A DNA stretch of 64,000 nucleotides from an uncultured Chitinophagaceae bacterium (GCA_903895845.1 CAITVK010000028.1:1-64000); one strand, 5' to 3'. Positions 1 through 8,850 are shown, numbered from the stretch's first letter. Notes: generated from the letters alone by a model not told the origin. Made by a program: numbers and translations.

Positions 1-44
1 ATCTAAGTAATCGAAAACCTAACTATTTCGGGCTTCTTTCAGCT

Positions 45-254
45 CTTAAAAGAACTTATTTGAAGCTTAAAAGAACTTATTCAAGACCTAAAAGAACTTA
101 TTCAGCGTATAAAAGAAGTTATTTAAGCCTTGAAAGAACTTCTTTGAAGGGTAAAAGAACTTATTCAAGACTTAAAAGAAGTTATTCAGGCTTTGAAAGA
201 AGTTATTTAAGACCTAAAAGAAATTATTTATGCTTTGAAAGAAGTGATTTTTTA
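45..254. repeat. 21-bp tandem array A1 (about 10 units)
   Basis: Ten consecutive units of exactly 21 bp share the core TAAAAGAACTTATT, with variants such as TGAAAGAAGTTATT. The GGCTTCTTTCAGC stretch just left of the array (31-43) resembles an inverted, degenerate unit. On the right the array runs directly into the 55-bp element at 249-303. Because 21 is a multiple of three the array is open as a 7-residue repeat reading frame, but nothing else supports a protein. It lies about 250 bp upstream of the lipoprotein gene at 504. Confidence 0.9.
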
Positions 255-303
255 TCCTGTGAAGCCGCTGGAAGTCCCAATTAGTGTGGCAAGAAGCGTT
301 GGA
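249..303 (+). repeat. 55-bp dispersed element, copy 1
   Basis: This stretch matches the reverse complement of 37728-37783 almost base for base, with about two differences and one indel. Both copies sit next to a 21-bp array (A1 here, A6 there) and on the same side of it when orientation is corrected. The shared part runs from TTTTTATCCTGTGAAGCCGC to AAGAAGCGTTGGA. Its function is unknown; it may be part of a composite array element. Confidence 0.88.
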
Positions 304-503
304 TAACCGTAGAAATGTAGAATGGGTAACTTTTATAACCTATGAGACGAATCGTTTTATTTGAAGTGGTTAAGTTATGGGGAGAATGAGGGAAAAGGGA
401 GGAAATGTTTAAAAACAAAAAAGATGTTAAAAATAAAATTGTATATTTTTTAAACAATACTCTATTTTTGATATAAATATATTTTAAAACAAAAACAATT
501 AAA
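304..503. other. AT-rich leader region of the lipoprotein gene
   Basis: No convincing gene or RNA is seen here. The last 120 bp are very A/T rich and probably hold the promoter and untranslated leader for the lipoprotein gene at 504, but no clear TAnnTTTG box could be placed. Confidence 0.4.
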
Positions 504-1388
504 ATGAAAACGATTAAAATCTTGCCGTATCTTCTAGCATTTGTCATCTTGATAAGCAGTTGTAAAAAGACAGATACCCAAACTTTTGGTAGTGCATCTA
601 GCTCTTTTCCAACAAAGACAGTACGAATTAATTATAACTATCCTATGCAGGTACCCAACGATACTATTATATGTTTTTATAACTATGATAGTATTCAGCG
701 AATAACCTCTATACAATACCAATTTCATACGTTCAGCGACACTAGCTACACAACAACTTTTAAATATACTGGAAGTAGTAATAACGTAAATGAGGAAATA
801 ACATCTATTGTTACTCGCAATGGAAGCAAGCCTGTAGTTATTCATTATTATGTTTACAATTATTTAAATTACTATTTAAAGGATTCTACAGTAGATCTTA
901 CAACAAATACCAATACTGTTAAATCTTATTATTCATCAAATGGAGCAAATATCGATTATAATAGTTACCTCGATAGTTCAGGAGTAGATGGGGTAGTTGT
1001 TGATAGTTTTTTTCATAGCAATGGAAATCTATCACGTTTATCTCAGGGAGTATATAGATTAAAGAATGATAGTTTACTGCCCGGTACTTACTATTATGTA
1101 AATGATGTTTACACTTACTCTAACTATCTCAGTCCATTTGTAAACGTAAAGGGCGGAAAAGAGTTTGCACTTTCTTTTGGAGGAGTAGATTTTTTAAATC
1201 GAAACCTACCTGCTACTGAATCACTTGTATTTATCAATCAGCCCCCATCACCAAATGAATCTGGTTTTTCAGATTTTTCATATGTATTTGATGATAAGGG
1301 AAGGTTAACACAGATGAATGAAAGGCAAATTTCGGGAGATACTGACTTAGCAGTGGATATTGACTACACAATTAATGTCTATTATTAA
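504..1388 (+). CDS. Hypothetical outer-membrane or periplasmic lipoprotein
   Basis: A 294-residue protein with a lipoprotein signal peptide: a hydrophobic stretch at residues 6-17, then the lipobox ending in Cys20 (ISSC) followed by two lysines. The rest is rich in Ser, Thr, Asn and Tyr with short beta-like strands and phrases such as YNYDSIQRITSIQY. This is the style of many Bacteroidota lipoproteins of unknown function (DUF4595-like), but I cannot name the family. It stands alone: array A1 lies upstream and the 70-bp hairpin repeat starts 8 bp after the stop codon. The lipid-anchored location is well supported; no function is inferred. Confidence 0.75.
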   Translation: MKTIKILPYLLAFVILISSCKKTDTQTFGSASSSFPTKTVRINYNYPMQVPNDTIICFYNYDSIQRITSIQYQFHTFSDTSYTTTFKYTGSSNNVNEEITSIVTRNGSKPVVIHYYVYNYLNYYLKDSTVDLTTNTNTVKSYYSSNGANIDYNSYLDSSGVDGVVVDSFFHSNGNLSRLSQGVYRLKNDSLLPGTYYYVNDVYTYSNYLSPFVNVKGGKEFALSFGGVDFLNRNLPATESLVFINQPPSPNESGFSDFSYVFDDKGRLTQMNERQISGDTDLAVDIDYTINVYY

Positions 1389-1395
1389 ACACCAC

Positions 1396-1465
1396 ACGGT
1401 CAACAACCTTCAAAAGGTTGTTGACCGTAGCAAACTTATCTTGTGGAATAAATACCATAATAGCA
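1396..1465 (+). repeat. 70-bp hairpin repeat, copy 1
   Basis: It starts with a perfect 14-bp stem (CGGTCAACAACCTT and its complement) around a 3-base loop, followed by a tail containing GTAGCAAACTTATC and GGAATAAATACCATAATAGC. It matches 2722-2791 with one difference over 70 bp; a third copy lies inverted near 37660-37720. No T-run follows the stem, so it is not a typical terminator. Confidence 0.9.
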
Positions 1466-1469
1466 TAGA

Positions 1470-1485
1470 CCCGATGTTGCCTGCT
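1470..1485. repeat. Left inverted repeat of the toxin-antitoxin segment
   Basis: CCCGATGTTGCCTGCT pairs with AGCAGGCAGCATTGGG at 2559-2574 (14 of 16). The two arms flank the Xre/RES gene pair, so they may mark the ends of a mobile cassette or be a chance match. Confidence 0.45.
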
Positions 1486-1578
1486 ATTTTGTGCGACACC
1501 CTGCATCCTCAAAGCCTCTGACAGCATTTAACAAAAAAACATTGAACGTAAAGAAATTTGTCCTAAATTCGTGGACAA

Positions 1579-2097
1579 ATGTCTAAAGCAACAATTATGG
1601 CAACAATTACAGCAAATATTACCAATAGGCTTGACAAAGAGATTTCAAGTATAGTCAAACGTTCAAATTTTGACAAAGCATTTCTTTCTACTAAAAAGGA
1701 CATTACTTATGCTGACTTTCTGTCGAATAAAATGTTGATGATTTTCGTAATCAGAGAAGGTGTTCCATATTCTCTTTTTAGTTTGATTCAAAACTTTACA
1801 CCTTTTTCTGAAGATAATTGGGCAGACTTTTTAGATATATCCACAAAATCCCTACATAGATATAAGCAAACTTCAAAAAGCTTTAAATCTATTCAATCAG
1901 AGAAAATAATTGAGATGTCTGAAGTTACTAAAGTTGGGCTTGATGTATTTGGAGAGATGGAAAAGTTTAAACTTTGGTTAGAAACACCAAATTTTTCATT
2001 AGGTAGCTTAAAGCCATTAGAACTTTTAAAAGACTCATATGGAAAGGAATTGGTAATAAGCGAATTGACAAGAATTAATTACGGAATTTTAGTTTAA
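1579..2097 (+). CDS. Xre/MbcA/ParS-type antitoxin (DUF2384)
   Basis: A 172-residue protein matching antitoxins of the RES-Xre family. A short Xre-like helical region around residues 85-125 (DISTKSLHRYKQ) is followed by the toxin-binding domain with the typical order VFGEMEKFKLWLETPNFSLG - PLELL. In characterised members the antitoxin binds and blocks the RES toxin and, with it, represses the operon promoter. Its stop codon overlaps the toxin start by one base (TAATG), which implies translational coupling. The pair lies between two copies of a 70-bp repeat, which suggests it arrived as a cassette. Confidence 0.88.
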   Translation: MSKATIMATITANITNRLDKEISSIVKRSNFDKAFLSTKKDITYADFLSNKMLMIFVIREGVPYSLFSLIQNFTPFSEDNWADFLDISTKSLHRYKQTSKSFKSIQSEKIIEMSEVTKVGLDVFGEMEKFKLWLETPNFSLGSLKPLELLKDSYGKELVISELTRINYGILV

Positions 2098-2555
2098 TGG
2101 AAGTTTATAGATTATCAAAACAAATCTACGCCTCGATTTTATCAGGCAAAGGTGCTGCTATTAAAGGGGCAAGATGGAACTCTATTGGCGTTGAAATTAT
2201 TTATACCGCAACTAATCGCTCTTTGGCTATGGCAGAAGTTGCGGTTCATTTTAGTTTAGCGACACTACCGAGTGACTATATGATGGTAACTATTCATATT
2301 CCAGATGATATTTCGTTGCTTAAACTAAACTCAACAGATTTACCTACTGATTGGAATACTTTCCCTCATCCTTCTACCACACAGGCAATCGGAGACCAAT
2401 TTATTGCGGACAATAAATACTGTGTATTACAAATTCCTTCAGCAGTTACACAAGGAGATTATAACTTATTAATAAATCCTAATCATCCCGATTTTAAAAG
2501 AATCAAAATTATATTGACAGAAAGTTTTCCATTTGATAAAAGAATTTTCAAATAA
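2097..2555 (+). CDS. RES domain toxin
   Basis: A 152-residue RES-domain protein. The family is named for conserved Arg, Glu and Ser; candidates here are the Arg in the GARWNS motif near residue 25, Glu in MAEVAVH near 47, and Ser in IPSAV near 113. Characterised RES toxins degrade NAD+ and stop growth until neutralised by the Xre-type partner encoded immediately upstream. The length is normal for the family and no damage is seen, so the module is probably functional. Activity is inferred from the family. Confidence 0.87.
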   Translation: MEVYRLSKQIYASILSGKGAAIKGARWNSIGVEIIYTATNRSLAMAEVAVHFSLATLPSDYMMVTIHIPDDISLLKLNSTDLPTDWNTFPHPSTTQAIGDQFIADNKYCVLQIPSAVTQGDYNLLINPNHPDFKRIKIILTESFPFDKRIFK

Positions 2556-2558
2556 AGC

Positions 2559-2574
2559 AGCAGGCAGCATTGGG
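2559..2574. repeat. Right inverted repeat of the toxin-antitoxin segment
   Basis: AGCAGGCAGCATTGGG starts 3 bp after the RES stop codon and is an imperfect complement of 1470-1485. Confidence 0.45.
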
Positions 2575-2721
2575 TTTTATGCAAGTTGGGCAGGACATAG
2601 TAACATAGGCTAATTGCAAATCCTAGCTTCAGTTCGGTCAGACGAATATCTATCAACTTTTGTTCTTAACTTCAACTTTATATTTTTAATCAGCAGCGGT
2701 TTCGGGCAGACGCAATACCAA

Positions 2722-2791
2722 ACGGTCAACAACCTTCAAAAGGTTGTTGACCGTAGCAAACTTACCTTGTGGAATAAATACCATAATAGCA
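2722..2791 (+). repeat. 70-bp hairpin repeat, copy 2
   Basis: Direct repeat of 1396-1465 with a single base change. It lies downstream of the RES toxin, so the two copies bracket the toxin-antitoxin genes. The rest of the 2556-2950 gap holds no gene I can support. Confidence 0.9.
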
Positions 2792-2931
2792 GCCACTGCA
2801 CGTAACCCTGTTGCATCAATTCCAGTTTTTTGAAGATTACAGACTCAGCCAGCACAGTCAGTATGAGCCCCAACCAAAAGGGAAATTTTAATTAAGTACA
2901 CATCGCCAAGCTAGCCCACAAACAATTCTGC

Positions 2932-2939
2932 TATATTTG
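2932..2939 (+). promoter_or_regulatory. Possible -7 box (TATATTTG) for the APC transporter
   Basis: TATATTTG fits the Bacteroidota TAnnTTTG consensus and lies 11 bp before the start codon, implying a very short leader. No good -33 TTTG is visible at the right distance, so this is tentative. Confidence 0.3.
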
Positions 2940-2950
2940 GAGTACTGGTT

Positions 2951-4279
2951 ATGAAAAAACAACAATTGAATCTTTTTAGTCTCACGATGATTGTGGTGAG
3001 TTTGGTAATTGGGATGGGCATTTTTAAAACGCCCGCTTCCATTGCAGCCAAATCGGGTACACCTGTCATCTTTTTTGCTGCATGGATTGTAGGCGGCATC
3101 ATTGCACTATTTGGTGCATTGGTTTATGCAGAAATAGGAATGAGATTGCCTTCTATTGGCGGGTATTACAGTGTTTTTGCCAAATGCTATCATCCATCGG
3201 TAGGCTTTACGGTGAATGTACTGATACTCATCAGTAATGCTGCATCCATAGCCGTTGTTGCATTGATTGGCTCCGATTATGTAAGTGACTTGTTGTTCGG
3301 AAAACCTTCGGGAGAAGCATTTACGGTACTTACGGCAATTGTGCCAATTGCGTTGTTCTATGGCGTTAACTTATTGGGTTTAAAAACAAGCAGTCGCACC
3401 CAAAACATATTGATGGTTGCCAAGATAGGTTTGATCGTGTTGCTCATTTCTGCCTGCTTTACTGGACTCAATATTGCACCTCACGGTTATAATACTGCTG
3501 GGAAAGTGTATGTTTATGATGGTCACAATGCCGGATTATTGTTGATGGTTAGTTTGGTTGCGGTATTCTTTACCTACGGCGGCTATCAACAAACAATCAA
3601 CTTTGGAAGTGAGACAAAAACATCTGCCACGCTGCAAAAAGGAATTGTTATTGGCATTATCATCGTTTTGTGTTTGTATCTGGCCATTAGTTATGCTTAT
3701 GTAAAAGTGATTGGCTTCGATAAAATGAAGAATGCAACGGCTATTGGTGCGTTACTGTGTGAGACCTGGTTTGGTAAAGCCGGCGGAAAAGTATTTGATG
3801 CCTGCATGTTTTTGAGTGTATTGGCTTACGTAAATGTATCGTTGCTAAGCAATCCGCGGGTGATGTTTGCCATGAGTACCGACAAGATATTTCCTAAGAT
3901 ATTCGCTCACAGGCACCCAAAAACAGATGCGTTGATACCCGGTCTCACTGCTTTTGCGGTAACTGCAATAGTAGCGGCTTTCTTTGGGAAAGAAGTGGAG
4001 AATGTATTGGACTTTAGTATTTTTTTGGATTGTATTGGCTTTGTAACATCAGCAGGTGCATTGCTTATTTTAAGGAATAGAGGAAAAGGCGATGCCGAAG
4101 TAACAGGTATGGCAAGGCATATAACGCCCTATTTATGCGTGGTCTTTGTGTTATCTTATCTTGTTGTTGCCACCGCTGTTGTAATAGATAATCCTATGGC
4201 AGCCATCACAGGTATTGCTTTAATGGTTTTGTTTTTTATGATTTACTTTATTTTTTATCATAATAAAAAGGGGAATTGA
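2951..4279 (+). CDS. APC superfamily amino acid permease
   Basis: A 442-residue integral membrane protein with about 12 hydrophobic helices. The N-terminus (SLVIGMGIFKTPASIA) carries the GxGIF-type motif of helix 1 that lines the substrate site in APC transporters, and GGYYSVF follows in the next helices. It is expected to move amino acids across the inner membrane by proton coupling or exchange; the substrate cannot be read from sequence. It is monocistronic, with repeats upstream and the efflux pair downstream after a 77-bp gap. Confidence 0.85.
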   Translation: MKKQQLNLFSLTMIVVSLVIGMGIFKTPASIAAKSGTPVIFFAAWIVGGIIALFGALVYAEIGMRLPSIGGYYSVFAKCYHPSVGFTVNVLILISNAASIAVVALIGSDYVSDLLFGKPSGEAFTVLTAIVPIALFYGVNLLGLKTSSRTQNILMVAKIGLIVLLISACFTGLNIAPHGYNTAGKVYVYDGHNAGLLLMVSLVAVFFTYGGYQQTINFGSETKTSATLQKGIVIGIIIVLCLYLAISYAYVKVIGFDKMKNATAIGALLCETWFGKAGGKVFDACMFLSVLAYVNVSLLSNPRVMFAMSTDKIFPKIFAHRHPKTDALIPGLTAFAVTAIVAAFFGKEVENVLDFSIFLDCIGFVTSAGALLILRNRGKGDAEVTGMARHITPYLCVVFVLSYLVVATAVVIDNPMAAITGIALMVLFFMIYFIFYHNKKGN

Positions 4280-4356
4280 TACTAAATAATTAGAAAAAAG
4301 TATTAAGAAGAATCTATTTTTGATTACTTCAAATCCTTTCATTTACTTTGAACATT

Positions 4357-5802
4357 ATGAAATCCCTATTATACATTCTTCTTTCAATAATTGCACTGAA
4401 AACAACTGCGCAAACCAAGTGGGATTTGCGTAGTTGTGTGGACTATGCAATGAAAAATAACATCTCAGTAAAACAAGCAGATGTGCAAGCGCGTATTGCT
4501 GCTTTACAACTAAAACAAGCACAACTTGCGGTGTATCCCAACGCTAATCTCACTTCGGGACTAGGCACTCAATTTGGTCGTTCCATCGATAGAATTACCA
4601 ATAGCTATAGTAATACACAGGCCCTCTACAATACTTTTCAGTTTCAAAGTGGCATTCAGCTTTATAACTATGGTCGATTAAAAAACAATATTTCTTATGC
4701 TGAGTTCTCTGCTAAAGCTGCGTTAGCAGATGTAGAGAAAGCGGCAAACGATGCGGCTTTGAGTGTCTGTACCTACTACCTGCAAGTACTTGCTGCAAAA
4801 GAACAAGTAACAATTAGTCAGCTACAAATTGGTCAAACACAAACACAACAGTCCATCACACAGAAAAAAGTAGAGGCAGGTGTTTTGCCAGAACTAAATC
4901 TTGCAGAGATAGAAGCACAACTTGCGAGTGACAGTAGTACCTACATTTCGGCAGAGATCAACTACGAGCAAAGTGTTCTGGCATTGAAGGGGGTATTGAA
5001 CCTTGATGCCGCAGCCCCCTTTGAAGTGGTGATTCCTGAGGTAAGTGCCATTCCTGTTTTACCTTTGGCTGAGTTGCAACCAGAACCTGTTTATCAGCTG
5101 GCATTAGGTACACAGCCACTTCAGAAAGCAGACGCCTTTCGCATAAAAGCAGCAGAGAAAAACATTGCTGTCAACAAAGCGCAACTCTATCCCACGCTAT
5201 CTTTTGGGGTTAACTTAGCTAGTAACTTTTACAATTCTTTCAATAAAGTTGATGGCTATACACTAAGTGGCTTCTCGCCTAATGGAGATAAGGTGACAGT
5301 TGGTGGCACTGATTATTATGTAACGACTCCTGTAGTTTCGGTAAAACAATCAAAAAACAGTTTTGGGGAAATATGGAATGGTTACGGCAATCAGCTTAAT
5401 AATAATTTCGGACAGACGTTGGGGCTTAATTTAAGCGTCCCTATTTTTAATAATGGGCAATATCGGATAGCTTACGAACAATCTAAACTCAATTACAAAA
5501 CTCAGTTACTTAATAAAGAAGGGGCAGACCTCACGCTGAAACAAAATATTTATACTTCTTATTCAAATGCAGTATCGGCTTTACAAAAACTAAATGCCGG
5601 AAAAAAAAGCGTGGAAAGCAATCAAAAAGCATTCGACTTTGCCAACAAACGTTATGAGTTGGGATTGTTGAGTACAATAGATTTATTGACCAATCAGAAT
5701 AATTTATTGCGCGCCAAGTTGCAACAGGTAAGCAATGAATATGATTATATATTTAAGATGAAACTGTTGGAGTTTTATAAAGGACAAGGATTAAAATTGT
5801 AG
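4357..5802 (+). CDS. TolC family outer-membrane efflux protein
   Basis: An outer-membrane factor forming the exit duct of tripartite pumps or type I secretion systems. The signal peptide (residues 1-18, ending TTAQ) leads into WDLRSCVDYAMKNNISVKQADV, the usual start of Bacteroidota TolC proteins. Two long helical hairpin repeats with many Gln, Ala and Lys residues follow, and the end reads FANKRYELGLLSTIDLLTNQNNLL. I start at ATG 4357; an in-frame TTG three codons upstream is less likely. The adaptor gene follows after 78 bp. No inner-membrane pump gene is adjacent, so the partner must be elsewhere or lost. Confidence 0.88.
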   Translation: MKSLLYILLSIIALKTTAQTKWDLRSCVDYAMKNNISVKQADVQARIAALQLKQAQLAVYPNANLTSGLGTQFGRSIDRITNSYSNTQALYNTFQFQSGIQLYNYGRLKNNISYAEFSAKAALADVEKAANDAALSVCTYYLQVLAAKEQVTISQLQIGQTQTQQSITQKKVEAGVLPELNLAEIEAQLASDSSTYISAEINYEQSVLALKGVLNLDAAAPFEVVIPEVSAIPVLPLAELQPEPVYQLALGTQPLQKADAFRIKAAEKNIAVNKAQLYPTLSFGVNLASNFYNSFNKVDGYTLSGFSPNGDKVTVGGTDYYVTTPVVSVKQSKNSFGEIWNGYGNQLNNNFGQTLGLNLSVPIFNNGQYRIAYEQSKLNYKTQLLNKEGADLTLKQNIYTSYSNAVSALQKLNAGKKSVESNQKAFDFANKRYELGLLSTIDLLTNQNNLLRAKLQQVSNEYDYIFKMKLLEFYKGQGLKL

Positions 5803-5880
5803 ATATTAGATAATAGATAGTAGTCAAATTAATATCAGCTACTATCTACTATCTATTAATTACTATCTAAAAAAAATATT
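5803..5880. repeat. AT-rich hairpin repeat between tolC-like and adaptor genes
   Basis: TAGATAATAGATAGTAG is followed by its near complement CTACTATCTACTATCTA, making a long imperfect hairpin. Similar simple-sequence hairpins occupy other gaps in this window. Confidence 0.6.
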
Positions 5881-7251
5881 ATGAATAAGACATTACTATG
5901 GATCATCATTGGCGTAGTGGTATTGCTAGGTGGATTGTTGGGTTTGAAGAAAGCAGGTATCATTGGTAAGGAAGAGGGAGTGATGGTCGCGACCGAAAAG
6001 GCTATTACCCGCACTATCACCGAAACAGTGAATGCAAGCGGAAAGATTTATCCGGAAGTAGAAGTAAAGATTAGTCCAGACATCAGTGGGGAAATAGTTG
6101 GACTTTATGTAAACGAAGGCGATACTGTGAAAAAAGGACAAGTACTTGCTAAGATTTATGCAGACATCTATCAAACACAAAAAGATCAGGTATCAGCAGG
6201 ATTAACGCAGGCAGAAGCACAAAAAAGCAATTCAGAAGCGAGTATTGTAGGTCTGAAAGCGACATTAGATCAGGCTAAATTAACTTACGACCGTGAGCAG
6301 AAACTATTGAAGGAAAAGGTTATTGCCCTCTCAGAATTTGAGACAGCGCAACAATCTTATCTGGCTGCTCAATCCAATTACTACGCTGCAAAAGAAGGGT
6401 TGAAAAGTAGTGATGCCAACATCCTCGGTAACAGGGCACAATTGGCCAAAGCGGATAAAGATTTGAGCAGAACTATTATCACAGCACCAATGGATGGCGT
6501 GGTGAGTTTACTGGCTGTTGAAAAAGGAGAACGCGTAGCTGGAAACAGCTTTAATGTAGGTACCGAAATGATGCGTATTGCAGACCTTGGCAGCATTGAG
6601 GCACGGGTTGATGTGGGTGAAAATGATATCCCTAAGGTTAAGATTGGTGATACAGCTTTGGTGGAAGTAGATGCTTATACAGGACGTAAATTCAAGGGGA
6701 TTGTTTATAAGATTGCCAATCCTACTACTTCCCTCACCTCTTCTACCACAGATGTAACGGAATATAAAGTGCACATCCGATTGTTGTTAGATAGTTATAA
6801 AGATTTGATTCTTCCACACAAAAGTTTTCCATTCCGTCCTAATATGAGTGCCAGTGCCGACATTCAGACAAAGACAAAAACGAATGTTTTATCTGTTCCC
6901 CTCAATGCGGTAACTACTCGTAGTAATAAGCCAGACAGCAAACCTGCTACAGACAAAAAAGACGATAAAAAGGATGGTAATAACAATAGTGATGACAGCA
7001 AAACAAAGGCTGCACCTGCTGCAGATAGCTTTGATGAAGTTGTTTTTGTCCTGCAAAAGGATGGTACGGTAAAACAACTGAAGGTGAAAACGGGCATTCA
7101 GGATATTAACAACATAGAGTTGATTGATGGCCTTAAAAGTGGTGACGAGGTAGTGATTGCGCCCTATACAGTAGTGAGTAAGACACTTAAAACAGGCGAC
7201 AAAGTAAAAGTTGTAGCCAAGGATAAACTATACGAAGACGATAAGAAATAA
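5881..7251 (+). CDS. HlyD/MacA-type periplasmic adaptor protein
   Basis: A 456-residue membrane-fusion protein. One N-terminal membrane anchor (residues 5-22) is followed by a biotinyl-lipoyl half (SPDISGEIVGLYVNEGDTVKKG, about 62-83), a helical hairpin (about 95-190), the second lipoyl half (IITAPMDGVVSLLAVEKGERV) and beta-barrel and membrane-proximal domains. A charged Asp/Lys/Asn-rich linker lies near residues 345-375. It would link an inner-membrane pump to the TolC-like protein encoded just upstream. In related genomes a MacB-like ABC transporter often comes next, but here gpsA follows. Confidence 0.87.
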   Translation: MNKTLLWIIIGVVVLLGGLLGLKKAGIIGKEEGVMVATEKAITRTITETVNASGKIYPEVEVKISPDISGEIVGLYVNEGDTVKKGQVLAKIYADIYQTQKDQVSAGLTQAEAQKSNSEASIVGLKATLDQAKLTYDREQKLLKEKVIALSEFETAQQSYLAAQSNYYAAKEGLKSSDANILGNRAQLAKADKDLSRTIITAPMDGVVSLLAVEKGERVAGNSFNVGTEMMRIADLGSIEARVDVGENDIPKVKIGDTALVEVDAYTGRKFKGIVYKIANPTTSLTSSTTDVTEYKVHIRLLLDSYKDLILPHKSFPFRPNMSASADIQTKTKTNVLSVPLNAVTTRSNKPDSKPATDKKDDKKDGNNNSDDSKTKAAPAADSFDEVVFVLQKDGTVKQLKVKTGIQDINNIELIDGLKSGDEVVIAPYTVVSKTLKTGDKVKVVAKDKLYEDDKK

Positions 7252-7340
7252 TTATTAGTTATGAATGATGAGTTATGAGTGTTAGGAATTCAATAAAACA
7301 CGCTACAACTCATATTTCATAACTCATAATTCATAACTAA
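7252..7340. repeat. TTATGAGTTATGA-type hairpin repeat
   Basis: TTAGTTATGAATGATGAGTT is mirrored by AACTCATAATTCATAACTAA, forming a long imperfect hairpin between the adaptor gene and gpsA. The same motif occurs at 8764-8806 and 55137-55168. Confidence 0.6.
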
Positions 7341-7354
7341 ATAAAGGGCTTGAT

Positions 7355-8365
7355 ATGAAATTTGGAATGATTGGAAGCGGAAGCTGGGCAACTGCATTGG
7401 CGAAGATTTTAACGGACAACGGAAACACAATTCAATGGTGGATCAGAAACAACAAATCGGTAACTACTTTTAAGAAAAGAGGACATAATCCCCACTATCT
7501 TGGTGCTGCCTATTTTAATACAGAGCAACTACTACTAAACTCGAGTGTGGAGGAGGTTATAAGGGAGTCGAACATTTTGGTAATAGCTGTTCCTTCGGCT
7601 TATGCAATTGATGCTTTATCTAATCTACCTAAAGATGTTTTTAAGGGTAAGAAAATAATATCTGCCATCAAGGGTATCCTTCCTTCCACCAATCAATTAT
7701 TGAATGAATACCTGAGAGAAGCTTTTGATGTGGCCATCGAAGACTATTTTACAGTGCTTGGCCCTTGCCACGCTGAGGAAGTGGCTTCAGAGAAGCTTTC
7801 TTATCTTACCTTCTCTGGCATTGACGAAGTGTTTGCCGCACAGATTGCTTCTTGTTTTCATACCGAATACATCAATACCAAAGTAAACCATGATATATTG
7901 GGTGTTCAATATGCTGCTGTGCTTAAGAATATCTATGCATTGGGGGCTGGTATTGCACATGGGCTAGACTATGGCGACAACTTTTTGAGCGTCTACATTG
8001 CCAATTGTGCCGATGAAATGGTGGGTTTTTGTAAGAAAATGGTCTGGGACAAAGAGAGCGAAGAGGAACAAAAGAGCATCAATTATTCCGCTTCTGTTTA
8101 TCTGGGCGATTTGTTGGTGACCTGCTATTCACCGTATAGTAGAAACCGGACTTTTGGTAATATGATTGGCAAAGGATACAGCGTTACGGCTGCACAACTG
8201 GAGCTAAAGATGGTGGCAGAAGGCTACAATGCCTGTAAATGTATCTATAAAACCAATGAGCAGGCACAGGCTTCTATGCCTATTGCCACTGCCATCTACC
8301 AGATACTTTGGGAGGAATTAGGTGCTGAAGAAGGGTTTAAACAAATAGAGAACTCCCTGTTTTAA
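7355..8365 (+). CDS. gpsA: NAD(P)-dependent glycerol-3-phosphate dehydrogenase
   Basis: Cytoplasmic enzyme that reduces dihydroxyacetone phosphate to sn-glycerol-3-phosphate, the backbone precursor of phospholipids. The 336 residues begin with the nucleotide-binding loop GSGSWATALA (about residues 7-16). AVPSAYA, GPCHAEEVASE and VQYAAVLKNIYALGAGIAHGL follow, the last holding the catalytic Lys and substrate-binding segment. SYSRNRTFG corresponds to the conserved C-terminal signature. The length is normal. The gene converges on the HIT protein gene with a 6-bp gap. Confidence 0.93.
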   Translation: MKFGMIGSGSWATALAKILTDNGNTIQWWIRNNKSVTTFKKRGHNPHYLGAAYFNTEQLLLNSSVEEVIRESNILVIAVPSAYAIDALSNLPKDVFKGKKIISAIKGILPSTNQLLNEYLREAFDVAIEDYFTVLGPCHAEEVASEKLSYLTFSGIDEVFAAQIASCFHTEYINTKVNHDILGVQYAAVLKNIYALGAGIAHGLDYGDNFLSVYIANCADEMVGFCKKMVWDKESEEEQKSINYSASVYLGDLLVTCYSPYSRNRTFGNMIGKGYSVTAAQLELKMVAEGYNACKCIYKTNEQAQASMPIATAIYQILWEELGAEEGFKQIENSLF

Positions 8366-8371
8366 AAAAAC

Positions 8372-8761
8372 TTACAGGCTATCCAATATCCGCTGTTGTA
8401 CTTCAAGGAACTCTTCTTTGCTGAGACTTAGTTTGGGATTCAGCAGGTTCATATCTTCTGTTTTATTCATTGGAATCAAATGTACATGTGCGTGAGGCAC
8501 TTCCAAGCCAACTGTCAGAATACTCACTCTATCACAAGGATATGCCTTTTCAATTGCTTTTGCAATCGGCTTGGCGAAGGTTAATAAGCCAGATAGATAT
8601 TCGTCTGGCACATCAAACAATTTATCAACTTCTATTTTGGGAACTACCAAAGTATGTCCTTTTCTTAGAGGGAATATATCGAGGAATGCAATAAAGTGTT
8701 CGTTCTCCGCAAGTTTGTAACAAGGTATTTCGCCTGCGATAATTTTTGAAAAGATAGTCAT
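8372..8761 (-). CDS. HIT family nucleotide-binding protein
   Basis: A 129-residue histidine-triad protein of the HINT type. The triad HAHVHLIP lies near residues 90-97; the N-terminus FSKIIAGEIPCYKLAE and the middle LDIFPLRKGHTLVVPK are characteristic. Such proteins hydrolyse nucleoside phosphoramidates or similar AMP conjugates. It is transcribed in the same direction as greA, but a terminator at 8824-8850 separates them, so it may have its own promoter inside the TTATGA repeat upstream. Confidence 0.9.
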   Translation of the reverse strand: MTIFSKIIAGEIPCYKLAENEHFIAFLDIFPLRKGHTLVVPKIEVDKLFDVPDEYLSGLLTFAKPIAKAIEKAYPCDRVSILTVGLEVPHAHVHLIPMNKTEDMNLLNPKLSLSKEEFLEVQQRILDSL

Positions 8762-8823
8762 TTGAAATATGAATTATGAGTTATGAAATATGAATTATAA
8801 GTTACTGATAAGTCTACCATAAT

Positions 8824-8850
8824 AAAAAAGCCCCTACAAATGTAGAGGCT
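8824..8850 (-). terminator. Rho-independent terminator of greA
   Basis: Read leftward, a 10-bp stem (AGCCTCTACA with TGTAGGGGCT, loop TT) is followed by a run of T residues. It lies 23 bp past the greA stop codon. Confidence 0.85.

Noticed and set aside
1396-1465. Rho-independent terminator after the lipoprotein gene
   Set aside because: The hairpin is perfect but is not followed by a T-run, and it recurs at two other places with a conserved tail, so it is a repeat element instead.
2585-2595. Integron attC core site (GTTGGGC) behind the RES toxin
   Set aside because: A single 7-base match without a paired R'' site, folded structure or integrase is expected by chance.
2614-2805. A 63-codon gene after the RES toxin
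   Set aside because: It covers the 70-bp repeat copy and has no recognisable protein features.
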